Assembly (NCBI GenBank): GCA_964343605.1
Contig: CAYFKJ010000002.1
Coordinates: 310,001-374,000, forward strand
From: CAYFKJ01 sp964343605
GTDB taxonomy: Bacteria; Pseudomonadota; Alphaproteobacteria; UBA2966
Length of the DNA: 64,000 nt
Direction of reading: 5' to 3'
Shown: in pieces, positions 29,177 to 37,346 of the stretch
Layout: each line of letters opens with the position of its first letter
Numbering within the stretch: the first letter of the stretch is position 1
The notes under the pieces: generated by a model
Told to the model about the DNA's origin: nothing
Databases searched by the model: none
Seen by the model: the letters and a program-made list of their open reading frames with translations, nothing else
Position numbers and translations under genes: made by a program

Positions 29177-29878
29177 ATGCGCTACCAAGATATCCAAACC
29201 GCCCTCGAGGGCACCGGGCTGATCTGCCGGGGCGGGTTTGTCGCGGGACCCGAAGACGCCGTTCCGGAATCCGAACCGGGGCCGACCACCGTCGTCGTGG
29301 TCGGCAATTCAGGATCGGCGATGTGGGAGCGTTTTGCCGCTGCCACTGATGAGGAAGCCCGGCGCGACGAGACAAATCCGTTGAACGACTGGACGGCCCG
29401 GGTGATGTCCCCCATCGCGGAGAAACTCGGAGCGCGCGTCTACTTTCCCTTCGATAGGCCTTACCACCCGTTCCAGCGCTGGGCGATGAAGGCCGAAAGC
29501 TTGTGGCAATCTCCCATCGGCCCGCTGATCCATCCGGAGTTCGGCCTTTGGCACGCCTACCGCGCCGCCATGGCCTTCGATGGAGTTTTTGACCTGCCGG
29601 AGAAGCGGATTGCCGGGAACCCGTGTGACGCCTGTGCCGACAAGCCTTGTCTCACCGCCTGTCCGGTTTCGGCATTTTCAGCGGAAAGCTACGACGTCCC
29701 GACCTGCATTAGGCATATTGCCGCACCGGACGGGCGAATCTGTGTCGAGCAGCATTGCGCGGCGCGCCGCGCCTGTCCGGTGGGCGTCGATTATCGATAT
29801 GTTCAACCTCATGCTGAATTCCACATGACAAAATTCCGGCGCTCGGCAGCCGAACGATTTGGGATCGATCTGGATTGA
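29177..29878 (+). CDS. Ferredoxin-like two-cluster iron-sulfur protein
   Basis: A 233-residue protein with its iron-sulfur region at residues about 150-215. The first cysteines are CDACADKPCLTACP; CIRH, CVEQHCAARRACPVG follow, enough for two [4Fe-4S] clusters in the style of the C-terminal domain of epoxyqueuosine reductase (QueG). The N-terminal half resembles QueG-like flavin/cobalamin scaffolds only loosely, and the protein is far shorter than QueG. Similar short proteins are usually called ferredoxin. Its stop overlaps the TTG start of the downstream gene. Redox partner unknown. Confidence 0.8.
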   Translation: MRYQDIQTALEGTGLICRGGFVAGPEDAVPESEPGPTTVVVVGNSGSAMWERFAAATDEEARRDETNPLNDWTARVMSPIAEKLGARVYFPFDRPYHPFQRWAMKAESLWQSPIGPLIHPEFGLWHAYRAAMAFDGVFDLPEKRIAGNPCDACADKPCLTACPVSAFSAESYDVPTCIRHIAAPDGRICVEQHCAARRACPVGVDYRYVQPHAEFHMTKFRRSAAERFGIDLD

Positions 29879-30741
29879 AAATCCTGAAGCTAACTTGCGC
29901 TCTGTTTATCGTGGCGCTGGCGCAGGTGCCGGGTTATTCCCATGCCGGATCCGGCGAAATCGTCACGTTCCGATCCGCCCCGATCCCGCCGTCGCCTTTT
30001 CAGGTCAAAAGGGCCAAGGCCAAGGGGATCGTCCTCAAAGCCAAACCCGGGCTGGAATTGTCGGCGCGTCTTTTCCGGCCTCGTGCGGACGGGAAGCAAG
30101 CGGCAGTCATTGTCCTGCTTAGCGGAGACGGCCTGCAAGACTCACATCTTGCCTGGGGTCAAAAACTGACCGATTGGGGCTACGTGGGGCTGGTTGTCGA
30201 CAGTTTCGGTTCGCGCGGCGGCAGGAATTACCGGGACACGGCAGGCATCGACATGCCGGCGGATGCCGCGGCCGCGTTCGCCTACCTGCGATCGCTGGAA
30301 TTTGTGGATCCCCGGCGCATCGGTGTCGTCGGCTTTTCGTTGGGCGGCAGCGAGTTGTTCAAGATCCTCGACGGATCCGAATCAACGGCCACGAAACCCG
30401 TAGCCTTAGCTGCCGCTGTTGCCTTTTACCCTAATTGCCGCGGCGGCGTCGGCCTGAGCGCACCGCTGCTGATATTGGCGGGTGACGCCGACAACCTCAT
30501 GACGCTGAACGAATGCGAGAAAGTCCACGCGAACGCTTCGGCACGGGGCAACAAGGTTGCGATGCAAATTTACCCCGGCGCCACTCACTTCTTCGATAAT
30601 CCCGCGTACCGAAAGGATCACACCGGTAAAGTTGAGAATGGCCCGAAGCCCCTGTGGTTTGAGGAAAACCACTACGACAAGCGTGCCCACAAAGACGCCC
30701 TTCGCCGAACCCGGGAGTTTTTGGAGCTTTACTTGCGGTGA
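29875..30741 (+). CDS. Secreted dienelactone-hydrolase-family alpha/beta hydrolase
   Basis: A 288-residue exported hydrolase with a TTG start that overlaps the upstream stop (TTGA), so its translation is likely coupled. A signal peptide (about residues 1-24) ends near YSHAG. The catalytic triad can be read as Ser in GFSLGGSE, Asp in AGDADNLM and His in GATHFFD, the order of the dienelactone hydrolase family. The many secreted members act on unknown esters. Convergent with the FMN reductase gene, only 6 bases away, with no terminator visible between them. Confidence 0.85.
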   Translation: MKILKLTCALFIVALAQVPGYSHAGSGEIVTFRSAPIPPSPFQVKRAKAKGIVLKAKPGLELSARLFRPRADGKQAAVIVLLSGDGLQDSHLAWGQKLTDWGYVGLVVDSFGSRGGRNYRDTAGIDMPADAAAAFAYLRSLEFVDPRRIGVVGFSLGGSELFKILDGSESTATKPVALAAAVAFYPNCRGGVGLSAPLLILAGDADNLMTLNECEKVHANASARGNKVAMQIYPGATHFFDNPAYRKDHTGKVENGPKPLWFEENHYDKRAHKDALRRTREFLELYLR

Positions 30742-30747
30742 AATCGG

Positions 30748-31278
30748 CTAATTACCGTCGACTTTCTCCAGCGCCGCTTCAATCTTTGCTCTAGTTTCCG
30801 GCGTTTCGATTTCTTCGCCCGCCTTGCCGATGCCAACTACAGCCAGGACGTTTGTTCGCAGAACTTCCATCTGTTGAGTGAGTGCAGGCAGGACGCGGGC
30901 GCCGCCGCGGCGGCCCGGCGTTGCGGCAAGCAAGACGACCTTGGTGCCCTCGAACACCGCTCGGCCGTCGATGCCGTCGCCGGCGCGGGAGCACCAGTCG
31001 AGCGTATTTTTCAGGAGCGCCGGGAAGCTGCCATTGTACTCGGGTGTTGAAATGACCAGGGCGTCGGACTCGGCGATCATGGTCTTCAGCCGCTGGGTGG
31101 CATCCGGCAAGCCTTGCTCCGTCTCTATATCGCCGTTGTAGATTGGCATGTCGAAATCGGTGAGATCGATCAGGTTCGCTTCATATCCCAATCGCTCTGC
31201 CGATTTGTGAGCAACCCTGATGAGTTGGCGATTGAGCGAGGCGCGGCGTGTGCTGGCAGAGAACATAAGAACTTTCAT
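30748..31278 (-). CDS. NAD(P)H-dependent FMN reductase
   Basis: A 176-residue flavodoxin-fold reductase of the NADPH-dependent FMN reductase (SsuE/chromate reductase-like) family. The FMN phosphate loop SASTRRASLNRQL and the flavin-contact motif PEYNGSFPALLKNTLDW are both intact. It would reduce FMN or small quinones in the cytoplasm using NAD(P)H. The gene is divergent from the PAS kinase gene with 117 bases between them. Confidence 0.93.
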   Translation of the reverse strand: MKVLMFSASTRRASLNRQLIRVAHKSAERLGYEANLIDLTDFDMPIYNGDIETEQGLPDATQRLKTMIAESDALVISTPEYNGSFPALLKNTLDWCSRAGDGIDGRAVFEGTKVVLLAATPGRRGGARVLPALTQQMEVLRTNVLAVVGIGKAGEEIETPETRAKIEAALEKVDGN

Positions 31279-31395
31279 GCGTACTTAGGTAGGGCCGCGG
31301 CCGCGTGAAAACCAGCACTCGTTATTCGCGTACGGACTGAGAGAAATACGGGGAAAAATGGGATATGATCGGGCGGCCGCCGTTTGGAGCACGAG

Positions 31396-32457
31396 ATGAC
31401 GGACAAATCGGAGATATTGACCCATGTCCTGGAGCACATCACCCAGGGCGTGGTGATGTTCGACAAGTCCCGTAATCTGGTGGTTTGGAACAAGCACTAC
31501 GAAGAGATCCTGCAATTTCCCGAAGGCTTCTTGAAAGCCGGAATGCCGAACATGGCGTTGACGATGCACCTTGCGGAGCGCGGGGACTTCGGAGAGGGTG
31601 ATCCCGAGCAACTCGTAGCCGACCGGCTTGCTCTCCTCTGGGGCGGATCCATGAGACCGGCGGAAATCACCGTCCTTGGCAACAAGACCTATGACGTGCG
31701 GTTCCGGAAGACGGACGACGGCGGTCTGGTGGTCACCTATACCGATATCACCGAGCGTAAGGAAATGGATCGCATGAAAAGCGAGTTCATTTCCACCGTA
31801 AGCCATGAACTGCGCACGCCGCTGACATCGATCAAGGGCTCGCTCGGGCTGATGGCCGGCGGCGCGTTAGGTGAACTGCCCGCCGACGCCAAAGCGCTGG
31901 TGGACATCGCCTACAACAATTCGGAACGGTTGAGTTTGCTGGTCGAGGATATCCTGGACATGCAACAGATCGAGACCGGCTCCCTCGTGTTCGATCTGGA
32001 AGCGCTCGACCTCTCCCAGATCGTGAGGCAGGCGGTCGAGAGCAATATGCGGTACGCGGAAACCTACGGAATAGAATTCACCATCGCCGAGCTAGCTTCG
32101 GGCTTGTCCGTGCGAGGCGATGCCGGACGCCTCAATCAGGTAATGGCAAATCTATTGTCCAACGCCGCAAAATTTTCACCCGAACGGGAGTCGGTTGAAA
32201 TCAGCCTTGCGCGGGACGGCGGCTCGGCGAAAGTGTCCGTATCCGACCGCGGCCCCGGCATTCCCGACGATTTCCGCGACCGGATATTCGACCGCTTTGC
32301 CCAGGCCGACAGTTCCGACAATCGCCGCATCGGCGGGACCGGCCTCGGCCTGCACATTTGCAAATCGATCATCGAAATGCACAGCGGTGAAATCGGCTTC
32401 CAGAGCGAAGTCGGCTCAGGCAGTACGTTTTTCTTCACCCTGCCGGTATTGGATTGA
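31396..32457 (+). CDS. PAS_7-type sensor histidine kinase, soluble
   Basis: A 353-residue cytoplasmic kinase. Residues about 1-120 are a PAS_7 domain (QGVVMFDKSRNLVVWN, ending in the TDITERKE linker). DHp follows with His137 (SHELRTP), then an ATPase domain with NLLSNAAKF, DRGPGIP and GGTGLGLHICK boxes. The PAS domain is strikingly similar to PAS domain 5 of the giant kinase encoded at 19076-24814 (shared NLVVWNK, HFGEGDPE-like and TDDGGxVxTY blocks). The start at 31396 is set by GGAG 5 bases upstream. No partner regulator is adjacent; either single-domain receiver in the window is possible. Confidence 0.93.
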   Translation: MTDKSEILTHVLEHITQGVVMFDKSRNLVVWNKHYEEILQFPEGFLKAGMPNMALTMHLAERGDFGEGDPEQLVADRLALLWGGSMRPAEITVLGNKTYDVRFRKTDDGGLVVTYTDITERKEMDRMKSEFISTVSHELRTPLTSIKGSLGLMAGGALGELPADAKALVDIAYNNSERLSLLVEDILDMQQIETGSLVFDLEALDLSQIVRQAVESNMRYAETYGIEFTIAELASGLSVRGDAGRLNQVMANLLSNAAKFSPERESVEISLARDGGSAKVSVSDRGPGIPDDFRDRIFDRFAQADSSDNRRIGGTGLGLHICKSIIEMHSGEIGFQSEVGSGSTFFFTLPVLD

Positions 32458-32476
32458 TCAAAAGGGCTCTTGCAAT

Positions 32477-32947
32477 TTAGGTGAGCGGCAGTGCCGTAGT
32501 CGCCTTCCACTGGCCCAGCGACATTGCCGAGCGGGTTTTCTCGACTTCGGGGATGGCCAGCAGTTCGTCGAGAATGAAAACGCGGTAGGCGGCAATGTCG
32601 TCGACCACGACGCGCAGCAGGTTGTCGTACTCGCCCGAGATGAAGTGGCACTCCAGGACTTCGGGTCGTTCGCGCACCTGGGCCATGAAGTCCTCGCGGG
32701 TTTTTTTGTCTTTCTTGTTGAGGGCGACCTCGATGAAGACGGTCAGTGTGAGACCCAACGCGTCGGGGGAAAGCAGGGCGACATACTTCTCGATCAGTCC
32801 GGACTGTTCCATCAGCCGGACGCGGCGGTGGCAGCTCGAGGTCGAGAGGTTAACCCGTTCCGCCAACTCGGCATTTGAGAGGCGGGCATCCTGTTGCAGG
32901 ATGTCCAGAATGCGTCTGTCCGTCTGATCGAGCGTTTGTGTGGTCAT
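32477..32947 (-). CDS. Lrp/AsnC family transcriptional regulator
   Basis: A 156-residue Lrp/AsnC regulator. An N-terminal winged helix (LDQTDRRILDILQQDARLSNAELAER-type, residues about 5-65) is followed by the RAM ligand-binding domain (HFISGEYDNLLRVVVDD). Family members sense amino acids or related metabolites. It is divergent from the radical SAM operon, separated by 134 bases with a phased repeat, so it probably controls that operon and itself. Convergent with the PAS kinase gene, 19 bases apart. Confidence 0.94.
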   Translation of the reverse strand: MTTQTLDQTDRRILDILQQDARLSNAELAERVNLSTSSCHRRVRLMEQSGLIEKYVALLSPDALGLTLTVFIEVALNKKDKKTREDFMAQVRERPEVLECHFISGEYDNLLRVVVDDIAAYRVFILDELLAIPEVEKTRSAMSLGQWKATTALPLT

Positions 32948-32953
32948 TTATCC

Positions 32954-33010
32954 CGAATTTTGTCTATTAATTCGAATAATCCACCATGTTTATAGCGAAT
33001 TGTCTTATCA
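32954..33010. promoter_or_regulatory. Phased direct repeats in the Lrp/radical SAM divergent promoter
   Basis: CGAATTTTGTCTATTA at 32954 and CGAATTGTCTTATCA at 32996 are similar direct repeats with starts 42 bases apart, almost exactly four helical turns. The whole region is AT-rich within a GC-rich genome. Lrp-family octamers bind such phased, loosely conserved sites. The regulator gene starts at 32947 on the minus strand and the radical SAM gene at 33082 on the plus strand, so the repeats lie where both promoters would be. Confidence 0.45.
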
Positions 33011-33081
33011 TTTGCAAAGATATTGCGGCGGCGCGCATCTAACCTTTCAGAACCAAACAAACGAGCCCCGAGGGAAATTTG

Positions 33082-34395
33082 ATGTCCGTAATCGCCACAC
33101 TCGACGCGCCCACGGTCGAGACGTTCGCCAAGAAATATCCCGATGTGCCCAAGGAGGTGATCCTCAAGGAGGATCTGCTGCGCCAGGGCCTTGATCTCAG
33201 CCCGGCGGCGCTGGAGTTGGCCAAGGACGCGCGGCCGCAGGCCTATTTCCTGTTCTCCTACAACATGAGCGGCCACGGCGAAATGGAAGAGGGCGTCAGC
33301 ACGACGGCGCCTGAGGACATCGTCTTCCGCGACGGGCCCTACGGTTTGAAGCGAACTTGGGTGCGGGTGGTGCTCAACGGCTCCTCCCCTTACATGATTG
33401 ACGTGGTCGACGGCGCACTGGTGATTTGCGAAAACGGCGTACCGCTGGCCGAGGTCGACTATCCAAAAAAGCCATCCTACTACGGCCGGAAACTGGATGA
33501 CGGGCTCCTCTACGAGCAGGTCATTCCGCTCCTTTACAACTCCTACGCCTTCATCACGACCTTCCGAGCCTGCCACTACTGGGGCGACAAGGAGGAGTGC
33601 AAGTTCTGCGACATCAACTACAACCTGCGCGAAATCCGCCGGTTGTCGGGTGACCATGTGACGGCTGACGCCATCAAGAACAAGGACCACGTCGTCGAAG
33701 TTATCGGCGCCATGTCGGAGGAACCCGATCCGGCGTACCGCATGATGACCATCATCATGACGGGGGGCTCAATCCTGCGCTCGGTGCAGAAGGGACCGGA
33801 CAACGCCGCCGATTTCAACATTCCCTACGTGGAAGCCATCCGAGAACGCATCGGCCACCGCGTGCCCATCGTGATGATTACCGAAACCCAGGACATGGAT
33901 CGCCTCCGGCGCATGAAAGCGGCGGGCATCACGACCCACAACGCCAATTTGGAGGTTTGGGACCGGGATTTGTTCGCGACCATCGCGCCGGGCAAGGAAA
34001 CCCACGTGGGCTACGACAATTGGGTGCGCGGCCTGCTGGATTCCGTGGAGATCTTCGGCGAGGGCCGCGTCAGCCCCAACATGGTCTCCGGCATCGAGAT
34101 GGCCCGGCCCTGGGGGTTCGACAGCGTCAAGGAAGCGGTCGCCTCGGCTGCTGAGGGCTTCGAATACCTCATGTCGCGGGGCGTCATTCCCCACCTGGAC
34201 ACCTGGTGCATCGAACCCGGCACGCAGCTTGCGGATAACCCGCCCGTGCCGCTCGACTTCCTCATTCAGGCCGACATCGCCTGGTACGAGACCTGGCGCA
34301 AGTACAAGCTGCCGCCGTTCGAGGGATACGGGCCCATGGGCTCGCCCGGCGTCGCGGTCTACGGCAACACCGGCTCCGTCGACATGGGCGGCTGA
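33082..34395 (+). CDS. Radical SAM enzyme with C-x8-C-x2-C cluster motif
   Basis: A 437-residue protein with a radical SAM-type core. The cluster cysteines are Cys164, Cys173 and Cys176 (C-x8-C-x2-C) in place of the usual C-x3-C-x2-C; from memory this spacing is shared with the MSMEG_0568-type radical SAM family of nitrogen-starvation clusters. TGG in IIMTGGSIL fits the SAM-binding glycines, and ETQD and EPGTQLAD lie at expected later strands. The N-terminal 150 residues precede the barrel and are unassigned. The start is set by GAGGGAAA before ATG 33082. First gene of a five-gene operon with YciI-like, aminotransferase, small helical and methyltransferase genes. Substrate unknown; a modified amino-acid-derived compound is a reasonable guess. 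Confidence 0.88.
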   Translation: MSVIATLDAPTVETFAKKYPDVPKEVILKEDLLRQGLDLSPAALELAKDARPQAYFLFSYNMSGHGEMEEGVSTTAPEDIVFRDGPYGLKRTWVRVVLNGSSPYMIDVVDGALVICENGVPLAEVDYPKKPSYYGRKLDDGLLYEQVIPLLYNSYAFITTFRACHYWGDKEECKFCDINYNLREIRRLSGDHVTADAIKNKDHVVEVIGAMSEEPDPAYRMMTIIMTGGSILRSVQKGPDNAADFNIPYVEAIRERIGHRVPIVMITETQDMDRLRRMKAAGITTHNANLEVWDRDLFATIAPGKETHVGYDNWVRGLLDSVEIFGEGRVSPNMVSGIEMARPWGFDSVKEAVASAAEGFEYLMSRGVIPHLDTWCIEPGTQLADNPPVPLDFLIQADIAWYETWRKYKLPPFEGYGPMGSPGVAVYGNTGSVDMGG

Positions 34396-34419
34396 AGACA
34401 AAAGTGGGAGGGTAAATTC

Positions 34420-34758
34420 ATGCTGTTCGCCTTTATTTGCTTTGACAAACCGGGCATGGCCGAGCTTCGCCAGAAGGTCCGGGCGGAACACATCGAATAT
34501 ATGATGCTGACGAAGGACCGGACCGTTTTCGGCGGCCCGCTGCAGGCCGATGACGGCGAAACGACGATCGGCAGCATATTCGCCATCGACTTCGCCGATC
34601 GCGCCGCCGCCGAAGCTTTTATTGCCGAAGAGCCCTATACCAAATACGGTGTATTTGAGACGCCGCAAATCTACCCGTGGAAACAAATGGTTCCCGAAGT
34701 GGAGGAAGGTTTCCTGGAGCGGGAACTGGCGCGGCAACGGGAACTGGCGACGGCGTAA
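34420..34758 (+). CDS. YciI-family protein
   Basis: A 112-residue ferredoxin-like-fold protein of the YciI family. Family traits are the N-terminal LFAFICFDKPG strand, a following RAEHIEYM helix with the conserved His, and the FxxxDPYxxxGLF-like block, here AEEPYTKYGVFETPQIYPW. Relatives include chlorinated-catechol lactone enzymes and carbonic or dehydrochlorinase-like proteins, but most are uncharacterised. It has a strong GGGAGGG site and lies 24 bases after the radical SAM gene, so it probably acts on a small-molecule intermediate of the same pathway. Confidence 0.88.
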   Translation: MLFAFICFDKPGMAELRQKVRAEHIEYMMLTKDRTVFGGPLQADDGETTIGSIFAIDFADRAAAEAFIAEEPYTKYGVFETPQIYPWKQMVPEVEEGFLERELARQRELATA

Positions 34759-34815
34759 GCCCAATCCAGCATTAACGTATTACGATCCGGGTGCAGGGAC
34801 CCGGAAGGAGTTGTT

Positions 34816-35922
34816 ATGTCGACGATCGAGCCCCGTCCGGGCGTACTGAATATCACCCCCTATGCGCCGGGAGATCCTCTCGAACCGGATTTTGAGCGGG
34901 TCATCAATATCAACAACAATGAAAGCCCGTACGGCGCGCCGCCCGCGGCGACCGCCGCCGCCGAGCAAGCTCTCGCGAACGGCTTTCACCTCTATCCCGA
35001 TCCCGGCAGCACCTCCCTCAGACGTGCCATAGCAGAAGTTCACGGTATCAATCCCGATCAAATCATCTGCTCCACCGGTTCCGAGGAAATTCTGCGCTTG
35101 ATCGCCCGGGCTTTCGCCCGCGATGGCGACGAGATCGTCATGAGTCAGTACGGATTTCTGGTTTTTCCCCTGGCGGCGCATGCCGTCGGCGCCACGCCTG
35201 TCATTGCCCAGGAGGAAAACTACACGGCGAACGTCGGTGCCATTTTGGCGGCGGTTACGGACCGGACCCGGATCGTTTTCCTTGCCAATCCGAACAACCC
35301 GACGGGCACCTACATCTCCGGCGCGGAACTCGCGCGCCTGCGTTCAGGCTTGCCCGATGGCGTCTTGTTGGTGCTGGACGGCGCTTATGCCGAATATGCT
35401 GTCAACGACGACTACGACGCGGGGATGGCCTACGTCGACGACGGCGGCGAGAACACCGTGGTGGTTCGCACGTTTTCCAAGATGTACGGCCTTGCGGCGG
35501 CCCGCGTCGGCTGGGCCTACTGTCCGCCTTCGATCACGGATGTGCTGCACCGCGTGCGCGGCGTGTTCAGCGTGACCGGTGCGTCACAAGCCGCCGCCGC
35601 AGCAGCGGTAGGCGATCAAGCCTTCGTGGCCTCGGTGCGGACAAAGAACTTGCGGGAACTCGCCAAGGTCTCCGCCGGTCTTGGTAACCTGGGCCTCACG
35701 GTGCTGCCGAGCCAGTGCAATTTCGTGTTGGCCCGCTTTGCTGATGCCGCCGCCGCCGCGGACACCGCGGCCTTCCTCGCCTCAAGGGGTATCTTCGTGC
35801 GGCCCGTCGCCAACTATGGTCTGGACGATTGCCTGCGTATCACCCTCGGTACCGAGGAAGAGAACCAGATCCTATTGGCCGTCCTTACGGAGTATTTCTC
35901 CAGCCAGTCGAACGTCGCCTGA
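34816..35922 (+). CDS. HisC-like PLP aminotransferase (class I/II)
   Basis: A 368-residue PLP-dependent aminotransferase of the histidinol-phosphate type. The family NENPYG-type motif is NNNESPYG, PLP phosphate and ring contacts are in LANPNNPTGT and LDGAYAEY, and the Schiff-base lysine is Lys222 (TFSKMYGLAAARVGW). The C terminus RITLGTEEEN matches HisC substrate-carboxylate binding. It is part of the radical SAM operon and not of a his operon, so a role on another amino acid or keto acid (aromatic or histidine-like) is more likely than histidine biosynthesis. Confidence 0.9.
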   Translation: MSTIEPRPGVLNITPYAPGDPLEPDFERVININNNESPYGAPPAATAAAEQALANGFHLYPDPGSTSLRRAIAEVHGINPDQIICSTGSEEILRLIARAFARDGDEIVMSQYGFLVFPLAAHAVGATPVIAQEENYTANVGAILAAVTDRTRIVFLANPNNPTGTYISGAELARLRSGLPDGVLLVLDGAYAEYAVNDDYDAGMAYVDDGGENTVVVRTFSKMYGLAAARVGWAYCPPSITDVLHRVRGVFSVTGASQAAAAAAVGDQAFVASVRTKNLRELAKVSAGLGNLGLTVLPSQCNFVLARFADAAAAADTAAFLASRGIFVRPVANYGLDDCLRITLGTEEENQILLAVLTEYFSSQSNVA

Positions 35923-35979
35923 ACTCAGCCTGCGAAAATGGTATCGTGTGCCCCTAGGGAAACGTCCAAGGGGCAAACG

Positions 35980-36282
35980 ATGACGACCGACATTACCGAC
36001 GCTTTACCGGAGCAGACCTTCTTCGAGGACCCGGCGCTCGACCGCGCGTTCGGCGTGGTCATGGCGCTGGCGACAGAAACTTATGTATTGCGCGACAGGT
36101 TGCGGGCGATGGAACGCCTGCTTGAGACGAACAACCTGATCGAGCCGGGCGAATTGGATCGCGAACCTTCGGACGCTGAACGGGCGGAGACGGCGGAAGA
36201 CCGCCAGGCTTTTGTCGAGGGCCTCATGGTGAACCTGCTGGGCCGTCAGCAGGCCAAGGGCGCGGGTGGTGGTCATGGATGA
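35980..36282 (+). CDS. Small helical protein in the radical SAM operon
   Basis: A 100-residue acidic, helix-rich protein that I do not recognise. Residues about 17-50 form an amphipathic helix (DRAFGVVMALATETYVLRDR and onward), and a second helix follows an acidic linker; the tail is Gly-rich. There is no signal peptide, metal motif or membrane segment. ATG 35980 has AAGGGG upstream, and its 3' end overlaps the methyltransferase start by 8 bases, which supports translation and joint expression. It could be a partner or chaperone of an operon enzyme; nothing indicates catalysis. Confidence 0.7.
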   Translation: MTTDITDALPEQTFFEDPALDRAFGVVMALATETYVLRDRLRAMERLLETNNLIEPGELDREPSDAERAETAEDRQAFVEGLMVNLLGRQQAKGAGGGHG

Positions 36283-37339
36283 CCGCAGTTTCGTGGCCGC
36301 CCAGGACTTCATCCTGGCGGCGAAGACCTATTGGACAAAGGAAATCTATCCGGCGCTCAAGGCGGACTACGAGCATCGCGCCGAGGCGGCAGACGAGCCG
36401 CCCGGAACGGCCGCCGAGGTCAAGACGCTGATCGGCGACACCACGCTTTATCGCTACTACGCCTGGCTTGAGCGCCACTTGCAGCGTTTCAAATACGCCG
36501 GCCGTTATGGCCTCGCCCCTTACCACGATGAACGGCGCGCCGCACTGCTGCCCACCCTGGACGCGGTCAAGGCGGACGGGAAGCGCCTTGAACTGGACGA
36601 CGGCCTGGAAATGCCGGGCTATTACAGCGCCGTGGATATCCACCAGCATCCCGGCGGCGTTTGGAGCGACGAGATCGCCGGCTTCGTCTATGAACGCGGC
36701 GCCCGGTCGACGACGCCGCTGATGGGCGCAAACCATCGTGACCTCCATCAACGTTTTACCGACTTCATTGCGGCGCGCGGAACGCCGAAGCGCATCCTCG
36801 ACATGGGCTGCGGTTTCGGCAAGAGCACAGGCCCCTTTGTCGACAGCTTCCCCGATGCCGACATCGACGCCATCGATCTCGCCGGCCCTTGCGTCGCCCT
36901 GGGCGCCAAGGAGGCCTCGCGGACCGGCGCCGAAAACGTGCGCTATCGCCAGATGAACGCCTACGAGACGGATTACGACGACGGGGCGTTCGATCTCGTC
37001 ACCTCCACCATGCTGATCCACGAATTGCCGCCGCCGCGCATCGCCGATTTGTTCGACGAGGCGGCGCGCGTGCTGGCACCCGGCGGCCTCATGGTGCATC
37101 TCGATTTCTATGCCCTGCCCGATGCCTTCTCGCGGTTCATTCACTACGGCCACGGCCGGCGCAACAACGAGCCGTTTATGGAGCCGTGGGCGGAATTGGA
37201 TGCCGTCGAAATGCTCGAGGCGCGGGGTTTTCGCGATGTCGAGATTGTGCCCTTCCGCGAAGCCGAGGGCGTCGATGCGGAAAACAGTCCCTACTGGCGA
37301 TTTCCCTGGACGGTCATAGCCGCCCGGTTGGAGGCGTGA
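36275..37339 (+). CDS. Class I SAM-dependent methyltransferase
   Basis: A 354-residue methyltransferase. The SAM-binding motif I is RILDMGCGFGKSTGPF near residue 170, the acidic residue at the end of strand 2 is in DIDAIDLAGP, and FDLVTSTMLIHELPP is the post-motif strand. The N-terminal 160 residues carry an extra helical domain with no clear relative. It overlaps the previous gene by 8 bases and ends the operon; the convergent EamA transporter gene is 7 bases away. It could methylate the product of the radical SAM and aminotransferase steps. No substrate can be assigned. Confidence 0.88.
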   Translation: MDDRSFVAAQDFILAAKTYWTKEIYPALKADYEHRAEAADEPPGTAAEVKTLIGDTTLYRYYAWLERHLQRFKYAGRYGLAPYHDERRAALLPTLDAVKADGKRLELDDGLEMPGYYSAVDIHQHPGGVWSDEIAGFVYERGARSTTPLMGANHRDLHQRFTDFIAARGTPKRILDMGCGFGKSTGPFVDSFPDADIDAIDLAGPCVALGAKEASRTGAENVRYRQMNAYETDYDDGAFDLVTSTMLIHELPPPRIADLFDEAARVLAPGGLMVHLDFYALPDAFSRFIHYGHGRRNNEPFMEPWAELDAVEMLEARGFRDVEIVPFREAEGVDAENSPYWRFPWTVIAARLEA

Positions 37340-37346
37340 GGTCGAC

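Noticed and set aside
31297..31304. GCGGCCGC palindrome in the FMN reductase/kinase gap
   Set aside because: Eight bases of pure GC are expected by chance in this genome.
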